The notes: generated by a model not told the origin, from the letters alone. A DNA stretch of 32,913 nucleotides from Alistipes sp. (GCA_017630735.1 JAGBUS010000036.1:1-32913); one strand, 5' to 3'; shown: positions 13,911-23,589, numbered from the stretch's first letter. Made by a program: numbers and translations.

Positions 13911-16277
13911 ATGCGACTAAGTGAACTTAAAACAGGCGAAACAGCTGTCGTAGTCAAGGTGCTTGGCTATGGTGGCTTCCGTCGTCGTATTATGGAGATG
14001 GGATTTGTGCGCGGTCAGGAGGTTACGGTAATCCTCGATGCCCCACTTAAGGATCCTATCGAGTATCATATCATGGGATATGACATATCGCTGCGACGCA
14101 AGGAGGCGGAGATGATCGTTGTGATGACACGCGACGAGGCAGCCGAGCTATCGCAGACCGAGGCATCGACATTCGAGAGCGAGGAGAACATCCTTGTGGA
14201 GGCTGTACGTAGCAGACATAAGCATATTAGCGTAGGCTTGGTGGGTAATCCCAATTCGGGCAAGACATCGCTATTCAACACTCTCTGTGGTCGTAGCGAG
14301 CATGTGGGTAACTACAGCGGTGTTACGGTAGATGCTAAGCGTGGCACACTCTCCTACAATGGCTACACAATAGAGGTTACAGACCTTCCAGGAACATATG
14401 CCCTCTCGGCATACTCACCCGAAGAGGTATACGTGCGTCGTCATCTTGTGGAGAACACACCCGATGTTATTATCAACACTGTTGTATCGTCAAACCTTGA
14501 GCGTAACCTCTATCTCACCACCGAGCTTATCGACATAAGCCCTAAGATGGTAATCGCACTCAACATGTACGATGAGTTGGAGCGCAGCGGTGCGAAGTTC
14601 GACCATGAAACCCTCGGCGAGATGATTGGCGTGCCGATGATACCCATCGTGGCACCCACAGGTCGTGGCATCGAGGAGTTGCTCGACACCGTAATTTCGG
14701 TATATGAGAACCGCGACCCACGAGTACGCCATATTCACATCGGCTACGGCTCGGTGATTGAGGAGCAGTTGCAGATACTAAATAGCGATATGCGTCAGTA
14801 CCGTGAGGAGATTACGGCACACTTCCCACCACGATATTACGCAATAAAGCTCATAGAGAGAGACCGAGAGGTGGAGGCACTACTCAGCTCCTCGCCACAT
14901 GCCAAGCGATGGACAAAGATGGCAGAGCGTGCGCGAGTAAACATTGAGGATGCTCTTGGTGAGGATATCGAGACAGCTCTTGCGGGCGAGAAATATGGAT
15001 TTATCTCAGGTGCGCTGAAGGAGACATATACCGTAGCAAAACGTAAGCGCGACACCCTGGGCGATAAGCTCGACTCTATAGTCACACACCGCATCTGGGG
15101 CTTTCCTATCTTCTTTGCCCTAATGTGGTTTATGTTCTACTGCACCTTCACCCTCGGAGCATACCCCCAGGAGTGGATTGAGGCGGGTGTAGCATGGCTC
15201 TACGACCATGTACATAGCATAATGGGCGCAGGACCATTGCGCGATATGCTTACCGATGGCGTTATCAGTGGCGTGGGTAGCGTACTCGTATTCCTTCCGA
15301 ATATCATGATTCTTTACCTCTTTATCTCGCTACTGGAGGACTCAGGATATTTGGCACGCGCAGCATTTATCATGGATAAGGTGATGCACCACATGGGTGT
15401 GCATGGCAAGTCGTTCATACCGATGATTATGGGCTTCGGATGTAATGTCCCAGCAGTCATGGCATGCCGAACTATCGAGTGTACAACATCACGAATTATA
15501 ACCATTATGGTTGTGCCATTCATGTCATGTAGCGCACGCCTACCTATCTATATGATGATCGTGGGCACGTTCTTTCCTGAGCATGCCGGCACTGCCCTAT
15601 TCCTACTATACGTGGGAGGCATGGCGATGGCGGTTATCTCGGCACGCCTGATGCGTAGATTTATGTTCCGCGAGCAGGAGGCTCCATTTGTTATGGAGCT
15701 ATCACCCTACCGCATACCTACAGCAACAACCACCGTGCGACACATGTGGTCGAAGTGTACACAATACCTGAAAAAGATGGGTGGACTCATCCTCATCGCC
15801 TCAATTGTGGTGTGGATGCTCAGCTACTACCCTCGTCCTAATGAGGATAACAACGAGCAGTCAATGCCTCGATATGAACAGTCGTATATGGGATATATCG
15901 GTCAGCTGTGCGAGCCTGTATTCTCACCTATGGATATGGAGTGGCAGGCAACCATCGCCCTTATTTCGGGCATCCCAGCTAAGGAGATTGTCGTGAGCAC
16001 CATGAACGTGCTCTATGCCCACCCCGATGACGTGGAAGCAGAGAGCGACGAGGAGCTGTCGCCATCAGCCAGCAAACGCATAGCCGATAGCATGTCCATA
16101 CCTACGGCTGTAGCTTTCCTTATCTTCTCACTCCTCTACCTCCCTTGTATAGCCACTATTATGGCTATCGGCGCGGAGCTTAATTGGAAATGGGCAGTAG
16201 GCTCAGCACTCTATAATAGCGCAGTTGCATGGATCGTGGCATGGATAGGCTTCCTCATAACCTCATTAATCGTTTAG
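13911..16277 (+). CDS. feoB: Ferrous iron transporter, FeoA-FeoB fusion
   Basis: The protein has 788 residues. Residues 1 to about 75 are a FeoA SH3-like domain (LSELKTGETAVVVKVLG, RRRIMEMGFVRGQEV). A linker leads to the FeoB G domain with G1 GNPNSGKTSLFN (about 112-123), G2 YSGVTVDAKRG, G3 DLPGTYAL and G4 NMYD. A helical GDI-like part follows, then a membrane domain with two gate-type repeats carrying conserved Cys residues (MGFGCNVPAVMACRTIE and a later VVPFMSCSARLPIY). It imports Fe(II) across the inner membrane under low-oxygen conditions. The FeoA-FeoB fusion is common in Bacteroidales. It is followed after 3 nt by a small Cys-rich membrane gene. Confidence 0.96.
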   Translation: MRLSELKTGETAVVVKVLGYGGFRRRIMEMGFVRGQEVTVILDAPLKDPIEYHIMGYDISLRRKEAEMIVVMTRDEAAELSQTEASTFESEENILVEAVRSRHKHISVGLVGNPNSGKTSLFNTLCGRSEHVGNYSGVTVDAKRGTLSYNGYTIEVTDLPGTYALSAYSPEEVYVRRHLVENTPDVIINTVVSSNLERNLYLTTELIDISPKMVIALNMYDELERSGAKFDHETLGEMIGVPMIPIVAPTGRGIEELLDTVISVYENRDPRVRHIHIGYGSVIEEQLQILNSDMRQYREEITAHFPPRYYAIKLIERDREVEALLSSSPHAKRWTKMAERARVNIEDALGEDIETALAGEKYGFISGALKETYTVAKRKRDTLGDKLDSIVTHRIWGFPIFFALMWFMFYCTFTLGAYPQEWIEAGVAWLYDHVHSIMGAGPLRDMLTDGVISGVGSVLVFLPNIMILYLFISLLEDSGYLARAAFIMDKVMHHMGVHGKSFIPMIMGFGCNVPAVMACRTIECTTSRIITIMVVPFMSCSARLPIYMMIVGTFFPEHAGTALFLLYVGGMAMAVISARLMRRFMFREQEAPFVMELSPYRIPTATTTVRHMWSKCTQYLKKMGGLILIASIVVWMLSYYPRPNEDNNEQSMPRYEQSYMGYIGQLCEPVFSPMDMEWQATIALISGIPAKEIVVSTMNVLYAHPDDVEAESDEELSPSASKRIADSMSIPTAVAFLIFSLLYLPCIATIMAIGAELNWKWAVGSALYNSAVAWIVAWIGFLITSLIV

Positions 16278-16280
16278 GCT

Positions 16281-16430
16281 ATGACGTGGCAGGATTGGAG
16301 TGTTGCGATAATAGCCGTTGCTGTAATAGCGATATTGGCACGCCGCATCTGGCGATTCTTCATCTGTGGCGACACCACAAGCAGCTGCAACGGTTGCACA
16401 AAACAGTGCCACCACCGCAAAGCGAGGTGA
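16281..16430 (+). CDS. FeoB-associated Cys-rich membrane protein
   Basis: This is a 49-residue protein, translated by hand. MTWQDWSVAIIAVAVIAILA forms one membrane helix, then a basic stretch (RRIWRFF) and a cysteine cluster C-x6-C-x2-C-x3-C (ICGDTTSSCNGCTKQCH). This is the layout of the small FeoB-associated Cys-rich membrane proteins found after feoB in Bacteroidetes and Firmicutes. It begins 3 nt after the FeoB stop, so it is surely co-translated. A role in iron delivery or FeoB regulation, or a metal or iron-sulfur site on the cysteines, is inferred from context only. Confidence 0.85.
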   Translation: MTWQDWSVAIIAVAVIAILARRIWRFFICGDTTSSCNGCTKQCHHRKAR

Positions 16431-16529
16431 GATGGGGGGTGGTGCTATTGGAAAGTTATCTAAAGCAATAAACCTGAGCTTTAGTGCAAAGAAAATCACA
16501 AGCCATATCCTTGTAATATTATAACCAAA

Positions 16530-16566
16530 AGAGCCTGCCTAACTTCTAAATTGTTAGGCAGGCTCT
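16530..16566. terminator. Bidirectional terminator between feo and GLUG operons
   Basis: AGAGCCTGCCTAAC (16530-16543) and GTTAGGCAGGCTCT (16553-16566) form a perfect 14-bp stem with a 9-base loop, between convergent units. On the minus strand it lies 16 bases after the GLUG lipoprotein stop and is followed by CTTTTGG. Confidence 0.8.
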
Positions 16567-16582
16567 CAATTGTTAATATTAA

Positions 16583-19579
16583 CTATTTATTGTAGTACAC
16601 CTCTTGGAATGGTGTGTTTCTGAGCATTGGGTGCTTAGAACCCATTTCCCAGTTCGTTGCCGAACCAGTATGATCCGTACCACGAAAATAGACGGAATAT
16701 TGGGTAGGATCACTTGGATCTTCAATGACACCACAATCAGAAAAAGCATCTCCTGTACCTTCGACGTAGTATACGCTACTCATCGTCTTTGCAAGCTTTA
16801 TTTCACCACATACAGCATTACCACCATTTTGCACCATTCCGAAATTAATTGACAATCTTACCCAACCATACGAATCAAGGTAGCCAACCAGTCCTCCATC
16901 ATCACCATCTCCCTGAATAATGCCATCGTTATAACAATCTTCAATTAGACTATCATTGGAGTCCCATCCCTCTTCCATATAGCCGACAATACCTCCAGTA
17001 TTAGTATTATTACCAGTATTCTTTATCGTTCCAAAATTAGCACACTCCAATACTCGGCAGTTATCATACTCATACCACAATTTTGGATCATGACCAATTG
17101 ATCCAACAATACCACCCACACCTCCAAAGGCACTATCTCCGCCATCAACAGTACCATGATTGACACAACGCTTTATACAATTCTTTATATTAGTAGCCGA
17201 GCCTACAATACCACCAATAGACTGAGCATGATTACTTCCATCACCATCATTACTTGCTTTTATAGTACCATAGTTTGCACATTTATAAGCAATCTCTACA
17301 AAATATTTTTTGCTGTTCGAACGATAATCCCAATGACCTTCAGTATCGTAATAACTAATAATACCTCCTACTGTTCTTTGCCCTGTTACATCTCCACAAT
17401 TTACACACCAATCAATATCGGTATGACCATCCCACCACGAAGCATAACCAACAATACCTCCGATATATTGACCACCAGTAATTGTTCCAAAATTAATACA
17501 ATCCAAGAATTTTGTATTACCATCAACATATCCACATATACCTCCAGCACTTGTCGTATCGACTATAACAGTATTTAGATTAACGCAATCTATTACATTA
17601 CCCGTTTTAGAGGCATTACCAACAATACCACCTATGCGATCATCTCCATCAACAGTAGCATTCGAGCAGATATTATAAATATTGCTACCTTCAACCATCT
17701 CGCCAACAACACCTCCACTATATTTAGTTCCACTCACTTTATAGTTAACATCCCAAACAAATCGGCTCTTCGAAGGCAGTGTTACTCCGGCACCTTCGTT
17801 ATAGTCGAAGACATTGGCATCGTGACCACGCAAAGTTGCATTGTATAGTTGACCAATAAGGCCACCCACATACTTTGCTCCTTTGATCGGAATCGTAGAA
17901 GTTTTTATATTTTCGGTTGAGCCATCACCCATCTCCAATTTATTGGTACTCACCTCGCAATCATAGACACGGCCAGCAAGACCGCCTACATACTCCGAGT
18001 CGGAGTTACCAACCTCTAATGCCATCACAATACTCTCGCCACTATTTAATTTTAGACCAGTACCATTTCCCACAAGACCTCCAGCATATTTCGAAGCTAT
18101 AACTGCTGCTGCGCTACCAAAACGTGGGATAACATAGATGATACCCATAGTCTTAAGGTGTGTAGTCTCGCCAACAAGACCTCCAGCATAATTATCTACT
18201 GCAATATATGGCGATACAGTAACATCTGTAAGAGTAAGATCACTGTCGCAGTAGCCAACAATACCACCAGCATATGATGTACTTGAGCTACCGACAGTCA
18301 ATACTACAGTAGAATTGCCAACAGAGACAATACTACCTCTCGTACAACCGATGATACCACCAGCACCCGATTGTGTTGCATTTATGCGCTTAGATGCTAC
18401 ATTCTCACCGTCTACGACATGTATAAATTCTACATTATTAATATCAACAGTCGCATTGTCTACATAACCGACAACACCACCCACATCAACTTTACCCCTT
18501 AACAACAAGTTATACTCCTGGTGACTTGATAAACTATGGACAGTATTTGTTATATTACTAATATTAACTTTACCACCACTGATATGACCAACAATACCTC
18601 CTGTTGATGAGGCACTATCTGTTATATTCACATTCTCAATAAAAATATCATCGATAGTTATATCGCCACTTGCAATGTGACCTATCAAGCCTCCACAATA
18701 AGTATTATTACTTGTTGAAATAGTTGTATTGATTTTACAATTACTAACCTTAACCAAGCCGCTAACACTACCTGCGAGCACACCACACATAGACTTCTCA
18801 TCACTTTTCGAATTGATATTGTTAAAGATACCCTGTAGATTCAGATTCGTTACCTCTGCTCCATTGGTAAGTTCGCTAAATAGACCTACCTTCGAGCACG
18901 TCTCGTCAATTGCGTCATAAGTAATATTGTTTATAGTATGTCCTGCACCATTATAGTTACCTGCAAATACAACATTCTGCACTCCTCTATCAACGGAACC
19001 TAACGTGATATCAGCCCCTTGCTCAAAGTAGAGACCTCTACCATGAATAGGATCACTATGTACAGCAGCTAAAAACTCCTTGAAGTCGCTGGATGTATTG
19101 ATAATAAATGGTGATAACTTTGAACCATCGCCCGATATATCCTTAAACTGATAGTCATAGGGCTCAATAACATTTACAACTTTACTATCAACAATTTCCA
19201 GGATATATCTTGCATACTCCTGGTTATCACGCATACTGAATAGGTAGTGGCCATCTGGCAATGACGATGAACTCATATCAACATAAAGGACATTCATCGT
19301 TACATAGCAATATGTATTAACAACCATAATACTTGCGGTCAAAGACCATGGTTCAATCATATTATCTATGGGATATAGCGTTACGTTGATATTAAAAAAC
19401 GATATAGGATTCCTCGGAACATACGGTATTGCAAACCTCATCTCACAACCACCCTCATAGAACTCCGTAGTTGATTCTGGCATAGTCGTATCATCAATCA
19501 AAACTTCATCTTTATGACAAGATGTTAGTATGGTAAACGATACCAAAGCAAGCAAAATTATAAAATATATTCTTCGCAT
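16583..19579 (-). CDS. Large GLUG-repeat surface lipoprotein
   Basis: The protein has 998 residues. The signal sequence ends in lipobox LTSC (Cys21) and is followed by H-K-D-E, which fits the K-(D/E)2 lipoprotein export signal described for surface lipoproteins of Bacteroidetes. Residues of about 30-150 form a beta-rich leader, then a DGSKLSPFIINTSSDFKEFL segment typical of the entry to GLUG proteins. From about 220 on, some nineteen repeats follow with cores such as AGGIVGY, VGGVVGY, IGGIVGN. The later ones carry a C-x-N motif (DCVN, ECAN). This should be a beta-solenoid outside the cell. Codon use is more AT-rich than in the flanking genes. It starts 24 nt after the preceding gene and is its operon partner. 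Ligand unknown. Confidence 0.82.
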   Translation of the reverse strand: MRRIYFIILLALVSFTILTSCHKDEVLIDDTTMPESTTEFYEGGCEMRFAIPYVPRNPISFFNINVTLYPIDNMIEPWSLTASIMVVNTYCYVTMNVLYVDMSSSSLPDGHYLFSMRDNQEYARYILEIVDSKVVNVIEPYDYQFKDISGDGSKLSPFIINTSSDFKEFLAAVHSDPIHGRGLYFEQGADITLGSVDRGVQNVVFAGNYNGAGHTINNITYDAIDETCSKVGLFSELTNGAEVTNLNLQGIFNNINSKSDEKSMCGVLAGSVSGLVKVSNCKINTTISTSNNTYCGGLIGHIASGDITIDDIFIENVNITDSASSTGGIVGHISGGKVNISNITNTVHSLSSHQEYNLLLRGKVDVGGVVGYVDNATVDINNVEFIHVVDGENVASKRINATQSGAGGIIGCTRGSIVSVGNSTVVLTVGSSSTSYAGGIVGYCDSDLTLTDVTVSPYIAVDNYAGGLVGETTHLKTMGIIYVIPRFGSAAAVIASKYAGGLVGNGTGLKLNSGESIVMALEVGNSDSEYVGGLAGRVYDCEVSTNKLEMGDGSTENIKTSTIPIKGAKYVGGLIGQLYNATLRGHDANVFDYNEGAGVTLPSKSRFVWDVNYKVSGTKYSGGVVGEMVEGSNIYNICSNATVDGDDRIGGIVGNASKTGNVIDCVNLNTVIVDTTSAGGICGYVDGNTKFLDCINFGTITGGQYIGGIVGYASWWDGHTDIDWCVNCGDVTGQRTVGGIISYYDTEGHWDYRSNSKKYFVEIAYKCANYGTIKASNDGDGSNHAQSIGGIVGSATNIKNCIKRCVNHGTVDGGDSAFGGVGGIVGSIGHDPKLWYEYDNCRVLECANFGTIKNTGNNTNTGGIVGYMEEGWDSNDSLIEDCYNDGIIQGDGDDGGLVGYLDSYGWVRLSINFGMVQNGGNAVCGEIKLAKTMSSVYYVEGTGDAFSDCGVIEDPSDPTQYSVYFRGTDHTGSATNWEMGSKHPMLRNTPFQEVYYNK

Positions 19580-19603
19580 AATTATATAATTTTAATTAGT
19601 TTA

Positions 19604-22519
19604 TTACAAAAAACACTCAGAAACAAATGGCACAGGGAATGCATTTCCATCACCCTTAACAATTGTCCATAGGTTATTGGTCGTGCCAATATCCCAATTA
19701 TTGTAACTCGATGGATTACCAATCTGTTCTGTTGAAAGTCCCGTAGCATTACTATGAGTTTTATCTCCATCGGCATGGTAATATAGGTTCGACAGTGTAC
19801 ATTTTGACGCATTTCCAATCACACTACCCCAGCTACCTGATGGTGCAATAGATATGGAATTGTGAATCTCAGCATTCTTACCAACATTGTTAACAAGATG
19901 ACTACCACTTGCATTTCCCGAACCAAGATTGATTGAGTTACGTATGATAGAGTAGCTCTGAAGATTGTTAACCAAACCTCCACCTCTATTTTTGATATTG
20001 ATATCTCCGAAGTTAGCACACTGTGTCATGTCAAATGCATTATACTCTGGAGTTGTAGCAATCTGTACAATTGTATTAACACCTCCAAGCACAGTTCCAA
20101 ATATATTTAATCCTACACCTACCGCAGCAGCTGTTGGGTTCATAAATACAGAATTTACTATATCTATGACTGTTGAGACTGAAGCACAAGCAATAGCAAT
20201 ACTCGATGCAACTTCGTGAAGGATCTCTTTTGTAATAGCTTCATCCAAATTATTTGCTTGATGCTCCTCGCGTATAGCGTTAATGCTGTCGATATAATTT
20301 GTGAGATCTTCTTCGCTTATTGCCAGTTTTTTACAAAGATTAGCCATATTATCCTTGAAACAGTCAGTTGCCTTAATATCAAATCCTTCAGGGACTTGAA
20401 TGTTCGCATCCTCAACATATTTCTTTATACGATCCTTCATATCCAAAATATAAGGAGTCATTTCCTCCTCAAGTTCTGTAAGGTTATCCTCAATCTTTAT
20501 ATGATCAACTGTTGTCTTGATTCCCCAACCAAGCATCATTGCATCAAATGCTGTCAAAATCGAACTTGGAAGTGTACTTTTGCAAGTGATTAATATGCGC
20601 TTAAACTTCTGACCTGTTGTATCGCCATCTGGTATGCCAGTCATGCGCTCTGCATAAGCAAATTCACGTGTAGAATAAATTGTCGCAAACGCCTCAATTG
20701 CTACAACAAGTATTTGCACCTTCTCAATTTCTGTTAATTCAGACGTATCACCAGCCTCTGATGTCACACCTGCGCCATCCGAATCACCTTTAACATTTCC
20801 ATAGTTTGCGCAAAAATTAAACGTCGATTGATTTCCCGCGACACCCACAATACCTGCCACATGCTGATTAGATACAGTTACGTCACCCATATTACAATTC
20901 GACGCTATATTTCCCATCTTCATGCCACCAACAATACCTCCGGCAACGCTATCTAAGGCTGTTACAGAGCCTTTATTTACAGCATTGATAACCTCTGCTA
21001 TAGCACTCAATCCAACAATACCTCCGGCATATTTACCATTAGCCTTAATTGCTCCGTGATTAATACCACCAAAAAGACTCACCTGAGCACCTCCACAAAG
21101 ACCTCCAACCGCCTGTTCGCCATTAATGTTGCCATAATTCTCGCAGTAACGTATTATACTATTACCTAATACCGAGATATTCTTATCACCATCTTCTGTC
21201 TCACTACCCATAAACTGTGAACTACCAATGATACCACCAACTCCTGTATGACCATGCACACCGCCCCTGTTTTCCGAAGCAACAATCAATGAGGAGCCTG
21301 CTGCACCAGCAATTCCTCCTGCTCCAAAGCCTCCAGTCGTTTTATCTCCTGTGACATGATCTCTACCACCTACGATTTCACCAGTATTACTACAATTGGC
21401 GACAAATAGTGAGTCTGCAGTACCTACAATACCACCACTACCACTATAGCGCGTTGTAACACTACTGCTACTCTTACAGTTGGTTGCCATAATGCTCGAA
21501 CGCTTGAATCCAGAGCCTACAACTCCACCTGCATTATATGCTGACTCAATAATATTACCACTTGATTCACAATCACATACCATAGCAGCAGCATCAATAT
21601 CAATACAGCCCAATATACCACCGATACCGAAACCATTACCCGTAGAGTTCTTAAGAGTACTATTTATAACCTTACAATTATCAATAATTGTTGGATGGCG
21701 ATCTGTCTCCGTACCTGTGAGGGCAATACCGAGCACTGCTCCAACACCCAAGTTACCGATAATAGACGCTCCATCAATCGTAACATTCTTAATTGTAGCA
21801 CCATGTGAGTAGCCAAATAGACCAACACCTATCGAATTTTCACGAGTTATCCAGAGGTTATTAATGCTATAACCATTACCATCAAACACACCTCTAAATG
21901 GCAGAGACATAGAGGCTCCGATAGGTTGCCAACCGTCATGAGTACCACATTTACCCGACATCATATCACCATTAAGATCGGCAACCTGAAGGAAATATAA
22001 CGAATCGTCATGCTTTTTATTCCATATAGCATCACCAACAATTACACCGAGAGCAATCATGTGATCATGATGCGATATATATACGGTATCTACCTCACTC
22101 TTCGAGCTATACATACATATATCTTCGCGCCAATGACTAAGCACCTCTGCATTATTATCCTCATTAATGCGAACTCTACAGCCCAAACCTAATTCCTTCT
22201 TATCATCGCCATCACCATACTCCAAATGTAATAGACGGTAGGTTCCTGCTTTTAAGCCATTGGCAATCTTCAAATGAGAAGATTTATCCTGGCGTACGTG
22301 TCTACCAGTACGCACAATAACATCTCCGTTATCTGCTTGTAGGTATAACTTGAAATCATCAGCATTTAAATTATCACAACCATTTCTTAAGATAATAAGA
22401 TCACCTTTGCCGTAATAACTATCGCTTGGTACTCTTGAATTATCATCAACAATATCTTTGGCACATGACACACCTAGTAACATTGTTATAAGCACCAATA
22501 GTAACTTTTTCATCTTCAT
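19604..22519 (-). CDS. Large GLUG-repeat lipoprotein with a helical insert
   Basis: I start it at the ATG at 22519 (MKMKKLLLVLITMLLGVSC, 971 residues), because the longer frame from 22552 adds eleven non-signal residues. The lipobox is GVSC, followed by AKDIVDD. A leader domain is followed by about eleven GLUG-type repeats (VGLFGYSHG, AGGVVGSGF, VGGIIGSSQ, AGGIVGGMK). The repeats then break off: about 235 residues (DNA about 20039-20743) form charged helices with a hydrophobic Gly/Ala-rich stretch (TAAAVGVGLNIFGTVLGG). Repeat-like sequence resumes (CANFGDINI, NSINLGSGN) and the protein ends with NNLWTIVKGDGNAFPVP. The outer layout resembles its partner gene downstream. The insert has no homology I recognise. 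Confidence 0.8.
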   Translation of the reverse strand: MKMKKLLLVLITMLLGVSCAKDIVDDNSRVPSDSYYGKGDLIILRNGCDNLNADDFKLYLQADNGDVIVRTGRHVRQDKSSHLKIANGLKAGTYRLLHLEYGDGDDKKELGLGCRVRINEDNNAEVLSHWREDICMYSSKSEVDTVYISHHDHMIALGVIVGDAIWNKKHDDSLYFLQVADLNGDMMSGKCGTHDGWQPIGASMSLPFRGVFDGNGYSINNLWITRENSIGVGLFGYSHGATIKNVTIDGASIIGNLGVGAVLGIALTGTETDRHPTIIDNCKVINSTLKNSTGNGFGIGGILGCIDIDAAAMVCDCESSGNIIESAYNAGGVVGSGFKRSSIMATNCKSSSSVTTRYSGSGGIVGTADSLFVANCSNTGEIVGGRDHVTGDKTTGGFGAGGIAGAAGSSLIVASENRGGVHGHTGVGGIIGSSQFMGSETEDGDKNISVLGNSIIRYCENYGNINGEQAVGGLCGGAQVSLFGGINHGAIKANGKYAGGIVGLSAIAEVINAVNKGSVTALDSVAGGIVGGMKMGNIASNCNMGDVTVSNQHVAGIVGVAGNQSTFNFCANYGNVKGDSDGAGVTSEAGDTSELTEIEKVQILVVAIEAFATIYSTREFAYAERMTGIPDGDTTGQKFKRILITCKSTLPSSILTAFDAMMLGWGIKTTVDHIKIEDNLTELEEEMTPYILDMKDRIKKYVEDANIQVPEGFDIKATDCFKDNMANLCKKLAISEEDLTNYIDSINAIREEHQANNLDEAITKEILHEVASSIAIACASVSTVIDIVNSVFMNPTAAAVGVGLNIFGTVLGGVNTIVQIATTPEYNAFDMTQCANFGDINIKNRGGGLVNNLQSYSIIRNSINLGSGNASGSHLVNNVGKNAEIHNSISIAPSGSWGSVIGNASKCTLSNLYYHADGDKTHSNATGLSTEQIGNPSSYNNWDIGTTNNLWTIVKGDGNAFPVPFVSECFL

Positions 22520-22600
22520 AATAGTTCTATTTAATATGGTTAAACTTGTCATATTTACACAAATAATAAATTATTTTCTCGCCTTATATCTTTTTCTCAT

Positions 22601-22608
22601 CAAATATA
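22601..22608 (-). promoter_or_regulatory. Possible -7 box for the GLUG operon
   Basis: TATATTTG on the minus strand, about 80 bases upstream of the preferred ATG, in very AT-rich DNA. No clear -33 partner. The remaining spacer to 22755 holds no convincing gene; a 17-codon frame at 22730 ends inside the next hairpin and is not supported. Confidence 0.35.
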
Positions 22609-22755
22609 CACATTTTTTGATTAAAATTACTATTTTATATTGAGAATTTACAACATTTTAACCATTAAACTGTTTTACCCCCTCTTTCAGGTCTCTTTTT
22701 GACCATTAAGCGCGTTTTGCGGGGTATTATGAAAAAAGATGGCATTAACGATAAG

Positions 22756-22798
22756 AAGAGACCCCAAAAGTTTTTTGTTTAAACTTTTGGGGTCTCTT
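22756..22798. terminator. Perfect 18-bp hairpin after the kinase operon
   Basis: The left arm 22756-22773 (AAGAGACCCCAAAAGTTT) and right arm 22781-22798 are exact complements around a 7-base loop. It lies about 50 bases downstream of the minus-strand kinase/partner operon and upstream of the GLUG operon, isolating the two. Confidence 0.7.
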
Positions 22799-22850
22799 TA
22801 TTGTTGGACAATCCTATTTTACAATAAATTAATACTTAGTGATAGGTGGG

Positions 22851-23024
22851 CTACTGCTTGCCGTAGCACAATAGCTCGTCGGGGGTGAGGCGCACGACCT
22901 CGCCATCGCGCATAACTACCAAATCACCATTATCTCGGCGGGTACGCTCGATGAGGCGACGTTGCGCCAAAAGTATACCTGCATCTATACGTTCCTGAAG
23001 CTCTCTAATCTCAAACTCACTCAT
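22851..23024 (-). CDS. Small partner protein of the zeta-like kinase
   Basis: This is a 57-residue protein, translated by hand from the ATG at 23024 to the TAG at 22851-22853. It begins MSEFEIRELQERIDAGILLA, continues through an Arg-rich helix (QRRLIERTRRDN) and ends in a beta-hairpin-like DLVVMRDGEVVRLTPDELL. The start overlaps the kinase stop by 8 nt, so translation is coupled. Small proteins with a helix plus a V-x-R-x-G-x-V-V element often accompany zeta-like kinases, which suggests an antitoxin or adaptor role. I do not recognise a named family. Confidence 0.7.
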   Translation of the reverse strand: MSEFEIRELQERIDAGILLAQRRLIERTRRDNGDLVVMRDGEVVRLTPDELLCYGKQ

Positions 23025-23589
23025 AACTCAATATTTTCTGATAAGCTAACGTATCAACGACCTCTTTTATTTCGCTCTTAGAACCGTATGCTATCTTTCT
23101 TACACCTTCGGCGGTGGAGTTATCATATATCACCCAATAGTCGCAGATAGGGACATACAGCTTTGTAAGGTTGCGCATGCTACTCTCATAACGACGACGT
23201 ATGGTATTTGTTGGAATGTTATGTCCTCCCAAACTTACACGCTTAGCAACACGCTCGATAGCCTGCTCAGGGCTAGGAAGCCAAAAGTACAAGAGCGAGA
23301 CGAAGTAGCCCTTCTCCTGTGCGCGCTCGATAAACTTCTGGTATGTGCGTGTAGAAAGTGTGGTCTCAAAAGCGAAATCGGTACCCTCCTCAAGCAGGTC
23401 GTTAATACGACGCAACATTAATCGTCCCGCCTCGATAGCCATACTATCGGGATTAAATGGCGAGAGTCCACGTGCTATTTCATCGGCGTTGACAAACTCG
23501 TGGCAGTGCAACAATTCGGGCAACATAGTATAGGATGCCGTAGTCTTACCTGCGCCATTACAGCCTGCTATGATATAGAGTTTACGCAT
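23017..23589 (-). CDS. Zeta-toxin-like P-loop kinase
   Basis: The protein has 190 residues. Walker A GCNGAGKTT lies at 9-17, NADEIARGLSPFNP follows with a candidate catalytic Asp36, then FAFETTLSTRTY at 72-83 with the Glu used for substrate binding in zeta kinases. The SLGGHNIPTNTIRRRYESS block supplies the lid arginines. This is the chromosomal zeta-toxin/AAA-type family whose plasmid relatives phosphorylate UDP-N-acetylglucosamine, blocking wall synthesis; the substrate of this branch is not established. The promoter is at 23646-23676, and a GAGCC/GGCTC hairpin starts near the predicted mRNA 5' end. The 57-residue partner follows with an 8-nt overlap. Confidence 0.85.
   Translation of the reverse strand: MRKLYIIAGCNGAGKTTASYTMLPELLHCHEFVNADEIARGLSPFNPDSMAIEAGRLMLRRINDLLEEGTDFAFETTLSTRTYQKFIERAQEKGYFVSLLYFWLPSPEQAIERVAKRVSLGGHNIPTNTIRRRYESSMRNLTKLYVPICDYWVIYDNSTAEGVRKIAYGSKSEIKEVVDTLAYQKILSYE

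Noticed and set aside
16900..18700. Dense short repeats (ACAATACCACC and similar) that at first suggest a CRISPR or satellite array
   Set aside because: They are irregularly spaced, in frame, and encode the GGIVG cores of GLUG repeats on the minus strand, so they reflect protein repeats.
22730..22783. Seventeen-codon frame starting ATGAAAAAAGATGGC and ending in the hairpin, resembling a leader peptide
   Set aside because: No plus-strand gene follows it to be attenuated, there is no promoter box nearby and the codons show no amino-acid bias; probably chance.
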